Virus record (IMG/VR): IMGVR_UViG_3300030102_001625
Coordinates: 1 to 27,524 of that record
Length of the DNA stretch: 27,524 nt
Source: a virus
Direction: 5' to 3' (one strand)
Made by a program: the position numbers and the translations under genes. Below are positions 21,049-27,524 of this stretch, in pieces (the stretch's first letter is position 1; every line of letters begins with the position of its first letter). The notes below the pieces were generated by a model, which saw nothing but the letters and a program-made list of their open reading frames with translations, did not search any database and was not told the DNA's origin.

Positions 21049-22512
21049 ATGAGTGTATTAGCTTCACCAGGGTTTAACTTAATCCCTAGTGCTGAACGTG
21101 TGGCCAAAGAAACTAACTACATCACAAATTTCAATTTCCTAAATCAGTATTTACCTGACACTTATGAAAAAGAATTTGAGAGGTATGGTAACAGGTCTAT
21201 TAGTGCGTTCTTGAGAATGGTAGGTGCAGAAATGCCATCGAACTCTGACATGATAAAATGGGCAGAGCAAGGAAGACTGCATATTAAATATACAAATTGT
21301 ACAACTCCTGCTCTTTTAGGTGCGGAGACTGCTACTTTTACTGTAAACGATAACTTGACTCCTGCTATTCCAGGTGGTACTACTACTGCTGGACAAGGTG
21401 GACAAGCTATCAGAAAAGGTCAAACAGTTATGATTTCAGCTAACGCTGGAGCGTCTACGCTTCACAATAAAGCTGTAGTAACTGCTGTTGGCCCAGATGC
21501 TGGTGCTGGTTTGGTTGAAGGCGAGTTTAGCGTAGCTTACTATGAAGCTGCTGGTCAAGCATTTGCTGCAGCTACTGTATGTACTGTATTCATTTATGGT
21601 TCTGAGTTTAAGAAAGGAACTGAAGGAATGGAGAAAAGCCTTGAGTCTGATGATTTCATTTTTGAAAACAAACCTATCATTATCAAAGACAAGTATGAAG
21701 TTTCTGGTTCTGACATGGCTCAAATTGGATGGATTGAAATTACTTCAGAAATGGGTGCTACTGGTTATCTATGGTATTTGAAATCTGAGTCTGATACAAG
21801 AATGAGATTTGATGATTACTTAGAAACTGCTATGATTGAAGCTGTTCCTGCTGGAAGTGGTTCTGGTGCTGCAAAGCATTTTGGTAACGCTGCTGGTACA
21901 GATGGACAAGGTGGTTCTGAGGGTGTATTCTATGTTGTTAAAGAAAGAGGAAACGTCTTCCAAGGCGCACCTGCTGCTTTAGCTGACTTCGATGCTATCA
22001 TCCAACGTCTTGACAAACAAGGTTCTATTGAGGAGAATGTTATCTTCGTAAACAGAGAATTAAGCTTCGACATTGATGATATGTTGGCTGCTCAAAACTC
22101 TTATGGCGCAGGTGGTACTTCTTATGGATTGTTTGACAACGATGAGGAGATGGCTCTTAATCTTGGATTCACTGGATTCAGAAGAGGTTATGACTTCTAT
22201 AAGTCTGACTGGAAATACTTGAATGATCCAACGATGAGAGGAGATTTAAACGCTGGTAAAATCTTTGGACTATTAGTTCCTGCTGGTTCTACTACTGTTT
22301 ATGACCAAATCTTAGGTAAGAATGCTAAAAGGCCTTTCTTACACGTTAGATACAGAGCTTCTGAAACTGAAGACAGAAGATACAAAACTTGGATTACTGG
22401 TTCTGCTGGTGGTGCAAGAACATCTTCTTTGGATGCTATGGAAGTTCACTTCTTATCAGAAAGAGCTGTTTGTACTTTAGGTGCTAACAACTTCTTCTTG
22501 ATTGAGGCATAA
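21049..22512 (+). CDS. Major capsid protein
   Basis: 487 residues. The segment FERYGNRSISAF then MVGAEMPSNSDMIKWAEQGR (about residues 43-76) is, as I recall it, a hallmark of crAss-like major capsid proteins. HK97-fold features fit: an extended N-terminus, a long beta-rich body with Gly/Ala-rich loops (for example PAIPGGTTTAGQGGQA) and a C-terminal LHVRYRASETEDRRYKTWIT segment. Codon use here includes more GCT and TCT than in its neighbours, as expected for a very highly expressed gene. An intrinsic terminator follows 16 bases after the stop. It is a likely client of the phage chaperonin encoded at 3457-5589. Confidence 0.9.
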   Translation: MSVLASPGFNLIPSAERVAKETNYITNFNFLNQYLPDTYEKEFERYGNRSISAFLRMVGAEMPSNSDMIKWAEQGRLHIKYTNCTTPALLGAETATFTVNDNLTPAIPGGTTTAGQGGQAIRKGQTVMISANAGASTLHNKAVVTAVGPDAGAGLVEGEFSVAYYEAAGQAFAAATVCTVFIYGSEFKKGTEGMEKSLESDDFIFENKPIIIKDKYEVSGSDMAQIGWIEITSEMGATGYLWYLKSESDTRMRFDDYLETAMIEAVPAGSGSGAAKHFGNAAGTDGQGGSEGVFYVVKERGNVFQGAPAALADFDAIIQRLDKQGSIEENVIFVNRELSFDIDDMLAAQNSYGAGGTSYGLFDNDEEMALNLGFTGFRRGYDFYKSDWKYLNDPTMRGDLNAGKIFGLLVPAGSTTVYDQILGKNAKRPFLHVRYRASETEDRRYKTWITGSAGGARTSSLDAMEVHFLSERAVCTLGANNFFLIEA

Positions 22513-22528
22513 TTTATGCGAGTGAAAG

Positions 22529-22555
22529 GGGGAGGGATTGCCTCCCCTTTTTTTT
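22529..22555 (+). terminator. Strong intrinsic terminator after the capsid gene
   Basis: GGGGAGG-GATTG-CCTCCCC is a seven-pair GC stem with a five-base loop, followed by eight T. It insulates the highly expressed capsid gene. Confidence 0.9.
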
Positions 22556-22574
22556 AATTTAATTTAATTTAATT
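22556..22574 (+). repeat. AATTT tandem repeat
   Basis: Three AATTT units plus a partial AATT between the terminator tail and the ATG at 22578. No TAnnTTTG box was found between terminator and gene, so this A/T tract may serve as leader for read-through or an unusual promoter. Confidence 0.5.
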
Positions 22575-22577
22575 GTA

Positions 22578-23339
22578 ATGATAAAGAATAAACCAAAGTA
22601 TGTAGACAAGGCATACAAACTCACACGAGGCGCAGCTCCTCTTTCTTTTATGTTGTCTTCTAAAAACACTAAAAGAAAACCACTTTTATATTTTGATAAT
22701 GAAACTGGAACTAACAGACCTTTGCGTTATGCTAGGAATCAAAAGTCTCCATTTGAAGACGAGCAAGATGGCAACGCCATTTTAGAACCTATTGTTTTTG
22801 ATGATGGCTTTTTACACGTTGCTAAAGAGAATCAAGTTCTTCAAAAGTTTTTAAACTTACATCCAGAAAATGGAAGCACGTTTGTAGAAATAGACAATGA
22901 AAAAGATGCTGCCAAAGAAGTAGAAAGTTTAACTGTAGAGGTAGATGCTTTAATAGCTGCTAGGGAACTTAGTATTAACAGGTCGGAGCAAATCGCTAGA
23001 GCTGCATTAGGATTAAATGTAGACAAGATGGCTTCAGCAGAAATAAAAAGAGACATCTTAGTTTTTGCTAGAAACAATCCTTCTGAGTTTTTGGAAGTTT
23101 TAAATGATCCTATGTTAGAATTAATGGCTCAAGTTTATGACTTTTTTAATAGTGGGTTGTTGGCTTATAGAAACCAAAAAGATGTTTACTTTAATTGGAA
23201 AGGTAATAAGAAGAAAATGCTTACTGTTCCTTTTGGCGAGGGAAGAGATTACATTGTAGCTTCTTATCTACAATCTGATGATGGAATAGAGACATTGAAA
23301 ATTTTAGAGAAAAAATACTCTGCTTTAACAGAAGAGTAG
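22578..23339 (+). CDS. Structural protein following the capsid gene, unknown role
   Basis: 253 residues. The N-terminal half has APLSFMLSSKNTKRKPLLYF, RPLRYARNQKSPFEDEQDG and AILEPIVFDDGFLHVAKEN, a short block I recall from proteins located after the capsid gene in crAss-like and other marine phages. The second half is helical (KEVESLTVEVDALIAARELS, AEIKRDILVFARNNPSEFLE) and ends with GRDYIVASYLQSDDGIETL. It probably belongs to the head or neck. It lies between two terminators, with no clear promoter of its own. The exact virion role is unknown. Confidence 0.75.
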   Translation: MIKNKPKYVDKAYKLTRGAAPLSFMLSSKNTKRKPLLYFDNETGTNRPLRYARNQKSPFEDEQDGNAILEPIVFDDGFLHVAKENQVLQKFLNLHPENGSTFVEIDNEKDAAKEVESLTVEVDALIAARELSINRSEQIARAALGLNVDKMASAEIKRDILVFARNNPSEFLEVLNDPMLELMAQVYDFFNSGLLAYRNQKDVYFNWKGNKKKMLTVPFGEGRDYIVASYLQSDDGIETLKILEKKYSALTEE

Positions 23340-23374
23340 TATATTTATAATCTCTTTTCAATTCTATGTTCAAG

Positions 23375-23403
23375 AAGGATGCCTAAACAGCATCCTTTTT
23401 TTT
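23375..23403 (+). terminator. Intrinsic terminator
   Basis: AAGGATGC-CTAAACA-GCATCCTT forms an eight-pair stem with a seven-base loop and a run of eight T, ending the 22578 transcription unit. Confidence 0.88.
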
Positions 23404-23405
23404 AT

Positions 23406-23413
23406 TATATTTG
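23406..23413 (+). promoter_or_regulatory. Promoter -7 box (TATATTTG)
   Basis: A TAnnTTTG match two bases after the preceding terminator T-run, 36 bases before the ATG at 23450; it gives the 23450 gene its own transcript. Confidence 0.68.
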
Positions 23414-23449
23414 CATAAGAATTTTGTTAACAAATAAATTATTTAAAAA

Positions 23450-23953
23450 ATGTCAAAATACATAAAATTACCTATCGCTACAGTAAAAGATAGCGGTACA
23501 ACAACAGCAGATACAACTGATAAATTAGTTCAATCAGGACAAAACTTTACCACTACTGTGGCTGTTGGAGATTACGTTTATAACAGCACTACACCAGCGA
23601 GTGCTACAGTAACAGCAGTAGATAGCGATACTACACTTTCTCTTTCTGCTGACATTATGGGCAATAGTGAAGCTTACGTCATTCTTTCTCCTACAGCTAG
23701 TGATCAGTCTGTCTTAGTTTTATTGGATGCTATAGTATTGGCTACTCAGTCTAATACTCTTACAACTGTAATACAAACTTCAGCAGCAGCTAATGACACT
23801 GTGACCATTACTCATACTGCACTAGCGAAACCTTTATTCGCAGCAGCAGTAGAGGCAGCTATGATTGCAGCAGCTCATCCTAATAGCAGACCTGTTCCTG
23901 CAGAAACTTTATCTGTGAGTGGAGCAGTTATTGAATCTATTGCAGTATCTTAG
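23450..23953 (+). CDS. Putative virion protein, paralogue of the 8087 gene
   Basis: 167 residues, Thr/Ala/Val-rich and probably all beta. Residues about 25-88 (KLVQSGQNFTTTVAVGDYVY, ASATVTAVDSDTTLSLSADI, YVILSPTA) match the corresponding part of the 8087-8575 protein, so both carry the same small domain. The C-terminal half (LDAIVLATQSNTLTTVIQTS, AAVEAAMIAAAHPNSRPVPA) differs from the other copy and looks helical. It has its own promoter and terminator, suggesting a need for high or separately timed expression, as for a decoration protein. The virion role is inference. Confidence 0.75.
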   Translation: MSKYIKLPIATVKDSGTTTADTTDKLVQSGQNFTTTVAVGDYVYNSTTPASATVTAVDSDTTLSLSADIMGNSEAYVILSPTASDQSVLVLLDAIVLATQSNTLTTVIQTSAAANDTVTITHTALAKPLFAAAVEAAMIAAAHPNSRPVPAETLSVSGAVIESIAVS

Positions 23954-23977
23954 TATAGATTTTTAACAACAAAAATT

Positions 23978-24015
23978 AGAGGGTTGCATCTTAAAATGCG
24001 CCCTCTTTTTTTTTT
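23978..24015 (+). terminator. Intrinsic terminator
   Basis: AGAGGG/CCCTCT and GCAT/ATGC form a ten-pair stem with a small internal loop (TT opposite G) and a six-base loop, followed by ten T. It ends the single-gene unit at 23450. Confidence 0.85.
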
Positions 24016-24018
24016 AGT

Positions 24019-24026
24019 TATCTTTG
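24019..24026 (+). promoter_or_regulatory. Promoter -7 box (TATCTTTG)
   Basis: A TAnnTTTG match just after the preceding terminator and 18 bases before the ATG at 24045; it should drive the neck/muzzle gene string. Confidence 0.7.
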
Positions 24027-24044
24027 TAATAAATAGGATAAGAA

Positions 24045-24848
24045 ATGTCAATGATTAACAATGTTAGGGATACAGTCCTTTCGATTTTAAATAAAAACAA
24101 TTATGGTTATGTCTCTCCAATAGACTTTAACCTTTTTGCAAAGCAAGCTCAATTAGATTTATTTGAAGACTATTTTTACGATTATAACAATGAGATAAAC
24201 TCTCAAAACAAAAGACTGTCAGGCTCAGGCCATGCAGATATTGCACGACAACTTAATGAAGTAATTGATACTTTTACTCAGTATAAAGATTTGACTTTGG
24301 CTGCTGGCTCTAGTCAAACTTTTAATTTGCCTACTGATTGGTACACAATGGTAGAAATAGTTTGGGGAAGAAATTGTGTTGACCCTTTACTTACTGATTA
24401 TGCCAACAAAGAAGCAGAAAGAGTTAGTGAATATCAAATTAAAAGATTAGTTAGAAGTAACTTAACTACGCCTTCTCCTCAGTTTCCTGCTTATATATAT
24501 TCGCCTCAAGGATTTCCTGTAACTGAAGGTTCAGGTACTGGAGGCTATGGTAATTTAGGAAATCAAATAACCCTTTACCCTGCACCAGAAGCTACCTGTA
24601 CATTAACTTGTGGATTGACATACATAAGATATCCTAAAGATCCTAACTGGACATATTCTACTGTCACAGGAGGAGTTCCTGTATTTAATGAATTTGCTGC
24701 TACATATCAAGACTTTGAACTTCCTAAGTCAGATGAGACTGATTTAGTAATGAAGATTTTACAATATGCAGGAATGTCAATTAGAGAATTAGAAGCTGTA
24801 AAGTTTGGCATGCAGCAAGAGGCCCAAACAACTCAAGAAAATAGATAG
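24045..24848 (+). CDS. Putative neck ring/connector protein 1
   Basis: 267 residues. The order VRDTVLSILNKNNYGYVSPI then DFNLFAKQAQLDLFEDYFYD, LPTDWYTMVEIVWGRNCVDP, QITLYPAPEATCTLTCGLTY and IRYPKDPNW is the pattern of podovirus head-tail adaptors, as in crAss-like ring proteins (R1-like): an N-terminal helical bundle, 'lP.d...i..v......', then a beta domain. It forms part of the tube below the portal. An in-frame ATG two codons later is equally possible. It is two bases from the next gene, which has a similar plan, so the two may be distant paralogues. Confidence 0.7.
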   Translation: MSMINNVRDTVLSILNKNNYGYVSPIDFNLFAKQAQLDLFEDYFYDYNNEINSQNKRLSGSGHADIARQLNEVIDTFTQYKDLTLAAGSSQTFNLPTDWYTMVEIVWGRNCVDPLLTDYANKEAERVSEYQIKRLVRSNLTTPSPQFPAYIYSPQGFPVTEGSGTGGYGNLGNQITLYPAPEATCTLTCGLTYIRYPKDPNWTYSTVTGGVPVFNEFAATYQDFELPKSDETDLVMKILQYAGMSIRELEAVKFGMQQEAQTTQENR

Positions 24849-24850
24849 AA

Positions 24851-25774
24851 ATGGCGTATATATCAGCGTATGAATATTATGAAAACAATGGTAACAGCCC
24901 TGAAGATGCAAATTGGGGAAGCTATCAATATGTTTCTTTAGAAGATATTGTTAATAACTTCTTATTAATGTATCAAGGAAATCATTCTTTGATAAACAAT
25001 GAACCTAGATATAAGATATTGTTTCATGCAAAGCGTGGCATTCAAGAATTAAACTATGATGCATTTAAGGAAACGAAAGTTTTACAGCTAGATATATGTG
25101 ATACTTTACGTTTTGTCTTGCCTTCAGACTATGTGAATTGGATACGAGTTTCTTTGTGGGACAATGGTGCGTTATATCCTTTGACAGAAAACATCCAGGC
25201 GATGAGTTCTAATGCTTATCTGCAAGACAATAATTGTAAAATCCTTTTTGATATTGATGGCAATATATTAAGACCACAATACTCTCAGCTTGATAAAGCT
25301 AGATTTGATAAAACCACACAAAGTATTTATCTAAATGCTGATAGCCCTTTTAATGGATTGTCTGGGTGGAACATTGAGGGAGATTGGTATTTTGAGTGGA
25401 ACATCGGAAGTAGGTTTGGTTTAAACACAGAAACAGCAAATCAAAACCCTACATTTAGAGTAGACCAAAAAGCAGGCGTAATTAACTTCAGCTCAGGCAT
25501 GGCAGGAAAGTCTTGTGTATTAGAATATGTGTCTGATGGCATGGAGAATGGAGACAATAGCAAAATAACTGTTAATAAATTATTTGAAGATTACATCTAT
25601 GCTTATATAGAATATGCTATTTTAAGAAGCAAGTTTGGGGTACAAGAGTATATAGTACGCAGAGCGCAAAATCAAAAAAGTGCTTTGTTGAGAAATGCCA
25701 AAATAAGATTAAGCAATATTCATCCTGGAAGGTTGTTAATGAACTTGAGAGGTCAAGCAAAATGGATTAAATAA
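24851..25774 (+). CDS. Putative neck ring/connector protein 2
   Basis: 307 residues. SLEDIVNNFLLMYQGNHSLI, KRGIQELNYDAFKETKVLQL, FVLPSDYVNWIRVSLWDNGA and LEYVSDGMENGDNSKITVNK followed by EDYIYAYIEYAILRSKFGVQ give the same plan as the previous protein: helices, 'LP.DYV.w..v', beta middle and a C-terminal helix where members of the family bind neighbouring rings. By analogy with crAss-like phages it would be ring protein 2 (gp40-like). It starts two bases after the previous gene and its stop shares a base with the next ATG (TAATG). Confidence 0.7.
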   Translation: MAYISAYEYYENNGNSPEDANWGSYQYVSLEDIVNNFLLMYQGNHSLINNEPRYKILFHAKRGIQELNYDAFKETKVLQLDICDTLRFVLPSDYVNWIRVSLWDNGALYPLTENIQAMSSNAYLQDNNCKILFDIDGNILRPQYSQLDKARFDKTTQSIYLNADSPFNGLSGWNIEGDWYFEWNIGSRFGLNTETANQNPTFRVDQKAGVINFSSGMAGKSCVLEYVSDGMENGDNSKITVNKLFEDYIYAYIEYAILRSKFGVQEYIVRRAQNQKSALLRNAKIRLSNIHPGRLLMNLRGQAKWIK

Positions 25775-27524
25775 TGAAGTTAATTAGAAGCTTTATAAAA
25801 GGCAAAATGAACAAAAGCGTAGATGAACGCTTAGTGCCTGATGGAGAATATGTAGATGCATTAAACGTCAGAGTTGGTAGCACAGAAACAACTGATATAG
25901 GGGCATTAGAAAACACTAAGGGAAACACACAAATAACTACTTTACAGTATCCAATAAGTGGTGGGCCAAACCTATCTCCAGATGCTGTATGTATAGGGGC
26001 TTTTGAAGATGGCGCAGAAGAAACGATTTATTGGTTTGTTCACGACTCAAACAGCGCAGCTCCAGGAGTAGATAAGGTAGACTTAATAGTTTCTTATAAT
26101 GTTTTAAACTCTACTTTAAATTATATTGCTACTGCTGAAGCAACAGGTTCAAACAACACAGCATTAAATTTTAATCCTACTTATTTAATAAATGGTATTA
26201 ACAAGATTGAGAATTTTTTGTTTTTTACTGACAACTATAATGCACCACGAAGAATAGATGTCACAGAAACTTATTTAGGATTAACCGAGGACACAAATCT
26301 TTTAGTTATAAAAAAACCACCTTTGTTTGCTCCCATCATAGAGTTGCAAAATATAAACAAAGAGATAAACTACATTGAAGATAAGTTTATAACATTTGCA
26401 TATAGATGGAAATATAAAACAGGGGAATATAGTTCTCTTTCTCCATTCAGTCAAATTGCTTTTAATCCACAAAACTTTAGATTAAATAGCAATAACTTTA
26501 CTAATGATGGCATGCTAAACAGGCATAACAGTGTAAAGGTAACTGTAGATGGCGATGCTGCTAATGAAATTGTGCAAATACAAGTTTGTTTTAAGTTTGG
26601 AGATGAAACAGTAATTAAGGTTGCAGAAGAGATAGACATCGAACCCAATCAAACAACATATTCTATAGATTTCGACAACAGCAAAAACTATACTGTTTTG
26701 CCTCAGTCTGAAATACTAAGACTTTATGACAATGTTCCAAGATTAGCAAAAGCCCAAACATTAATGGGTAATAGAATAATGTATGGAAATTATCTAGAAG
26801 GATATGATTTGTCTCGAAATGGACAACCAACTGACTTATTATATGAAACAAATTTAATTACTGAAAACATAAATTTAACTGAATATACTGTTGACCAAAT
26901 ATCATTTAGAACCAACTCAAGCATGTTGTCTGGCGCAACTAATATACCAGTTAACCAAACAGGTCAAGTCATATTTTTTGATTTGACAGGATTTAGCATG
27001 GTTGCAGGATCTGTTTTAAATATTAATATAGATATTGAACATTCAGGCTGGTATGTTTTTAATACACCACCTGTTGGACTCGCAGCCTATCCTACAAATA
27101 TTGGGTCAGGGTCTTTTCAAATTTCTCTACAATACACGCTACCACAGTTTTATGCTACAGTTTTTGACTTAGTCACAAGTGCAAGCTTTTTGCAGGCTAT
27201 TGGAACTGTTGCGTCAATACAATCCCTGAATAACTGTAGCCAAGGACAAAGCCTTACCGATGTTTTTAATTGTAACATTAACACAACGCCAACTGCTGAT
27301 TGGGCTGCTTTTGAGTCTGGCTTTGCTACAACACAACAACCTATTGAAACTATATTTCCTACAGCCTTACAGCCTAATGTTTTTGGATTAAGAATATTGT
27401 CTGTAAACTTTAAGGATGTTGCTGGCGTTTCTTTAGCTCCAACTTTAGGCGAGTTGTTCCAAATAACGTCAGGCGAAGCTTTTAGCACTACAGAAGATAG
27501 TTTAAGAAGTTTGCATAGCGACAG
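25774..27524 (+). CDS. Muzzle/tail-stabilisation-like protein, C-terminus cut by window edge
   Basis: Open for 583 codons to the window end without a stop. The N-terminus, NKSVDERLVPDGEYVDALNV then RVGSTETTDIGALENTKGN, matches the start of crAss-like muzzle/stabilisation proteins and of P22 gp10-type plugs ('G.n.d.d...lp.geY..a.N.r.......g.i.N..Gn'). Further on, INGINKIENFLFFTDNYNAP, RRIDVTETYLG and FAYRWKYKTGEYSSLSPFSQ are typical of the beta-propeller body. It should close the tail tube under the rings. The start overlaps the upstream stop by one base. The remainder lies to the right of the window. Confidence 0.78.
   Translation, partial: MKLIRSFIKGKMNKSVDERLVPDGEYVDALNVRVGSTETTDIGALENTKGNTQITTLQYPISGGPNLSPDAVCIGAFEDGAEETIYWFVHDSNSAAPGVDKVDLIVSYNVLNSTLNYIATAEATGSNNTALNFNPTYLINGINKIENFLFFTDNYNAPRRIDVTETYLGLTEDTNLLVIKKPPLFAPIIELQNINKEINYIEDKFITFAYRWKYKTGEYSSLSPFSQIAFNPQNFRLNSNNFTNDGMLNRHNSVKVTVDGDAANEIVQIQVCFKFGDETVIKVAEEIDIEPNQTTYSIDFDNSKNYTVLPQSEILRLYDNVPRLAKAQTLMGNRIMYGNYLEGYDLSRNGQPTDLLYETNLITENINLTEYTVDQISFRTNSSMLSGATNIPVNQTGQVIFFDLTGFSMVAGSVLNINIDIEHSGWYVFNTPPVGLAAYPTNIGSGSFQISLQYTLPQFYATVFDLVTSASFLQAIGTVASIQSLNNCSQGQSLTDVFNCNINTTPTADWAAFESGFATTQQPIETIFPTALQPNVFGLRILSVNFKDVAGVSLAPTLGELFQITSGEAFSTTEDSLRSLHSD

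Noticed and set aside
21436-21781. Out-of-frame reading frames inside the capsid gene
   Set aside because: They lie fully inside a long, clearly coding gene and have no independent support.

Overview
The window looks like part of a tailed phage (podovirus-like, crAss-like in layout) of a Bacteroidetes host, probably a marine flavobacterium. The host call rests on eight or more upstream boxes of the form TAnnTTTG (the Bacteroidetes -7 element), A/T-rich leaders without Shine-Dalgarno sequences, and high A+T with TTA-biased leucine codons. The crAss-like call is an inference from gene order (small terminase candidate, large terminase, very long portal, scaffold, capsid, ring-like proteins, muzzle/stabilisation protein) and from remembered family motifs in the capsid and muzzle proteins. 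No database search was possible.

Left end (1-1570): a leftward gene string of a partial ArdC-type antirestriction protein, a two-helix membrane peptide, a charged coiled-coil protein and a 46-residue peptide. Next comes about 1.2 kb without a convincing gene (1600-2830). It is packed with the tetranucleotide CTAG: about 43 copies in 1430-2830 and about 64 in the first 2.83 kb, against about 60 in the other 24.7 kb. The excess also shows inside the leftward genes, where leucine is written CTA preferentially when the next base is G. This is the most unusual signal in the window.

Middle (2900-6000): a small rightward gene with its own promoter and terminator, a cluster of CGTCAC motifs, and a chaperonin operon of GroEL, a 78-residue unknown and GroES with overlapping start/stop codons. 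A leftward winged-helix-like gene overlaps the end of groES.

6040-8100 is a run of ten very small, Lys-rich and partly Cys-containing proteins, tightly coupled by TAATG and ATGA overlaps. 8087-14106 holds virion surface proteins: a domain shared with a later gene, and two fibres with YadA-head-like repeats. Between the fibres lies a compact lysis cassette: inner spanin-like protein, overlapping lipoprotein, nested basic peptide, T7-lysozyme-type amidase and a holin-like protein. 14117-15193 carries a second GroES-like protein and a small-terminase candidate.

15171-27524 is the packaging and head-neck module: large terminase, portal, scaffold candidate, major capsid protein, an unknown structural protein, a paralogue of the 8087 protein, two ring/connector candidates and the start of a muzzle-like protein that runs off the window. 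Intrinsic terminators, some followed by new promoters, separate the genes after the capsid gene. The plausible logic is an early leftward anti-host and replication side and a late rightward assembly and lysis side that brings its own chaperonin.
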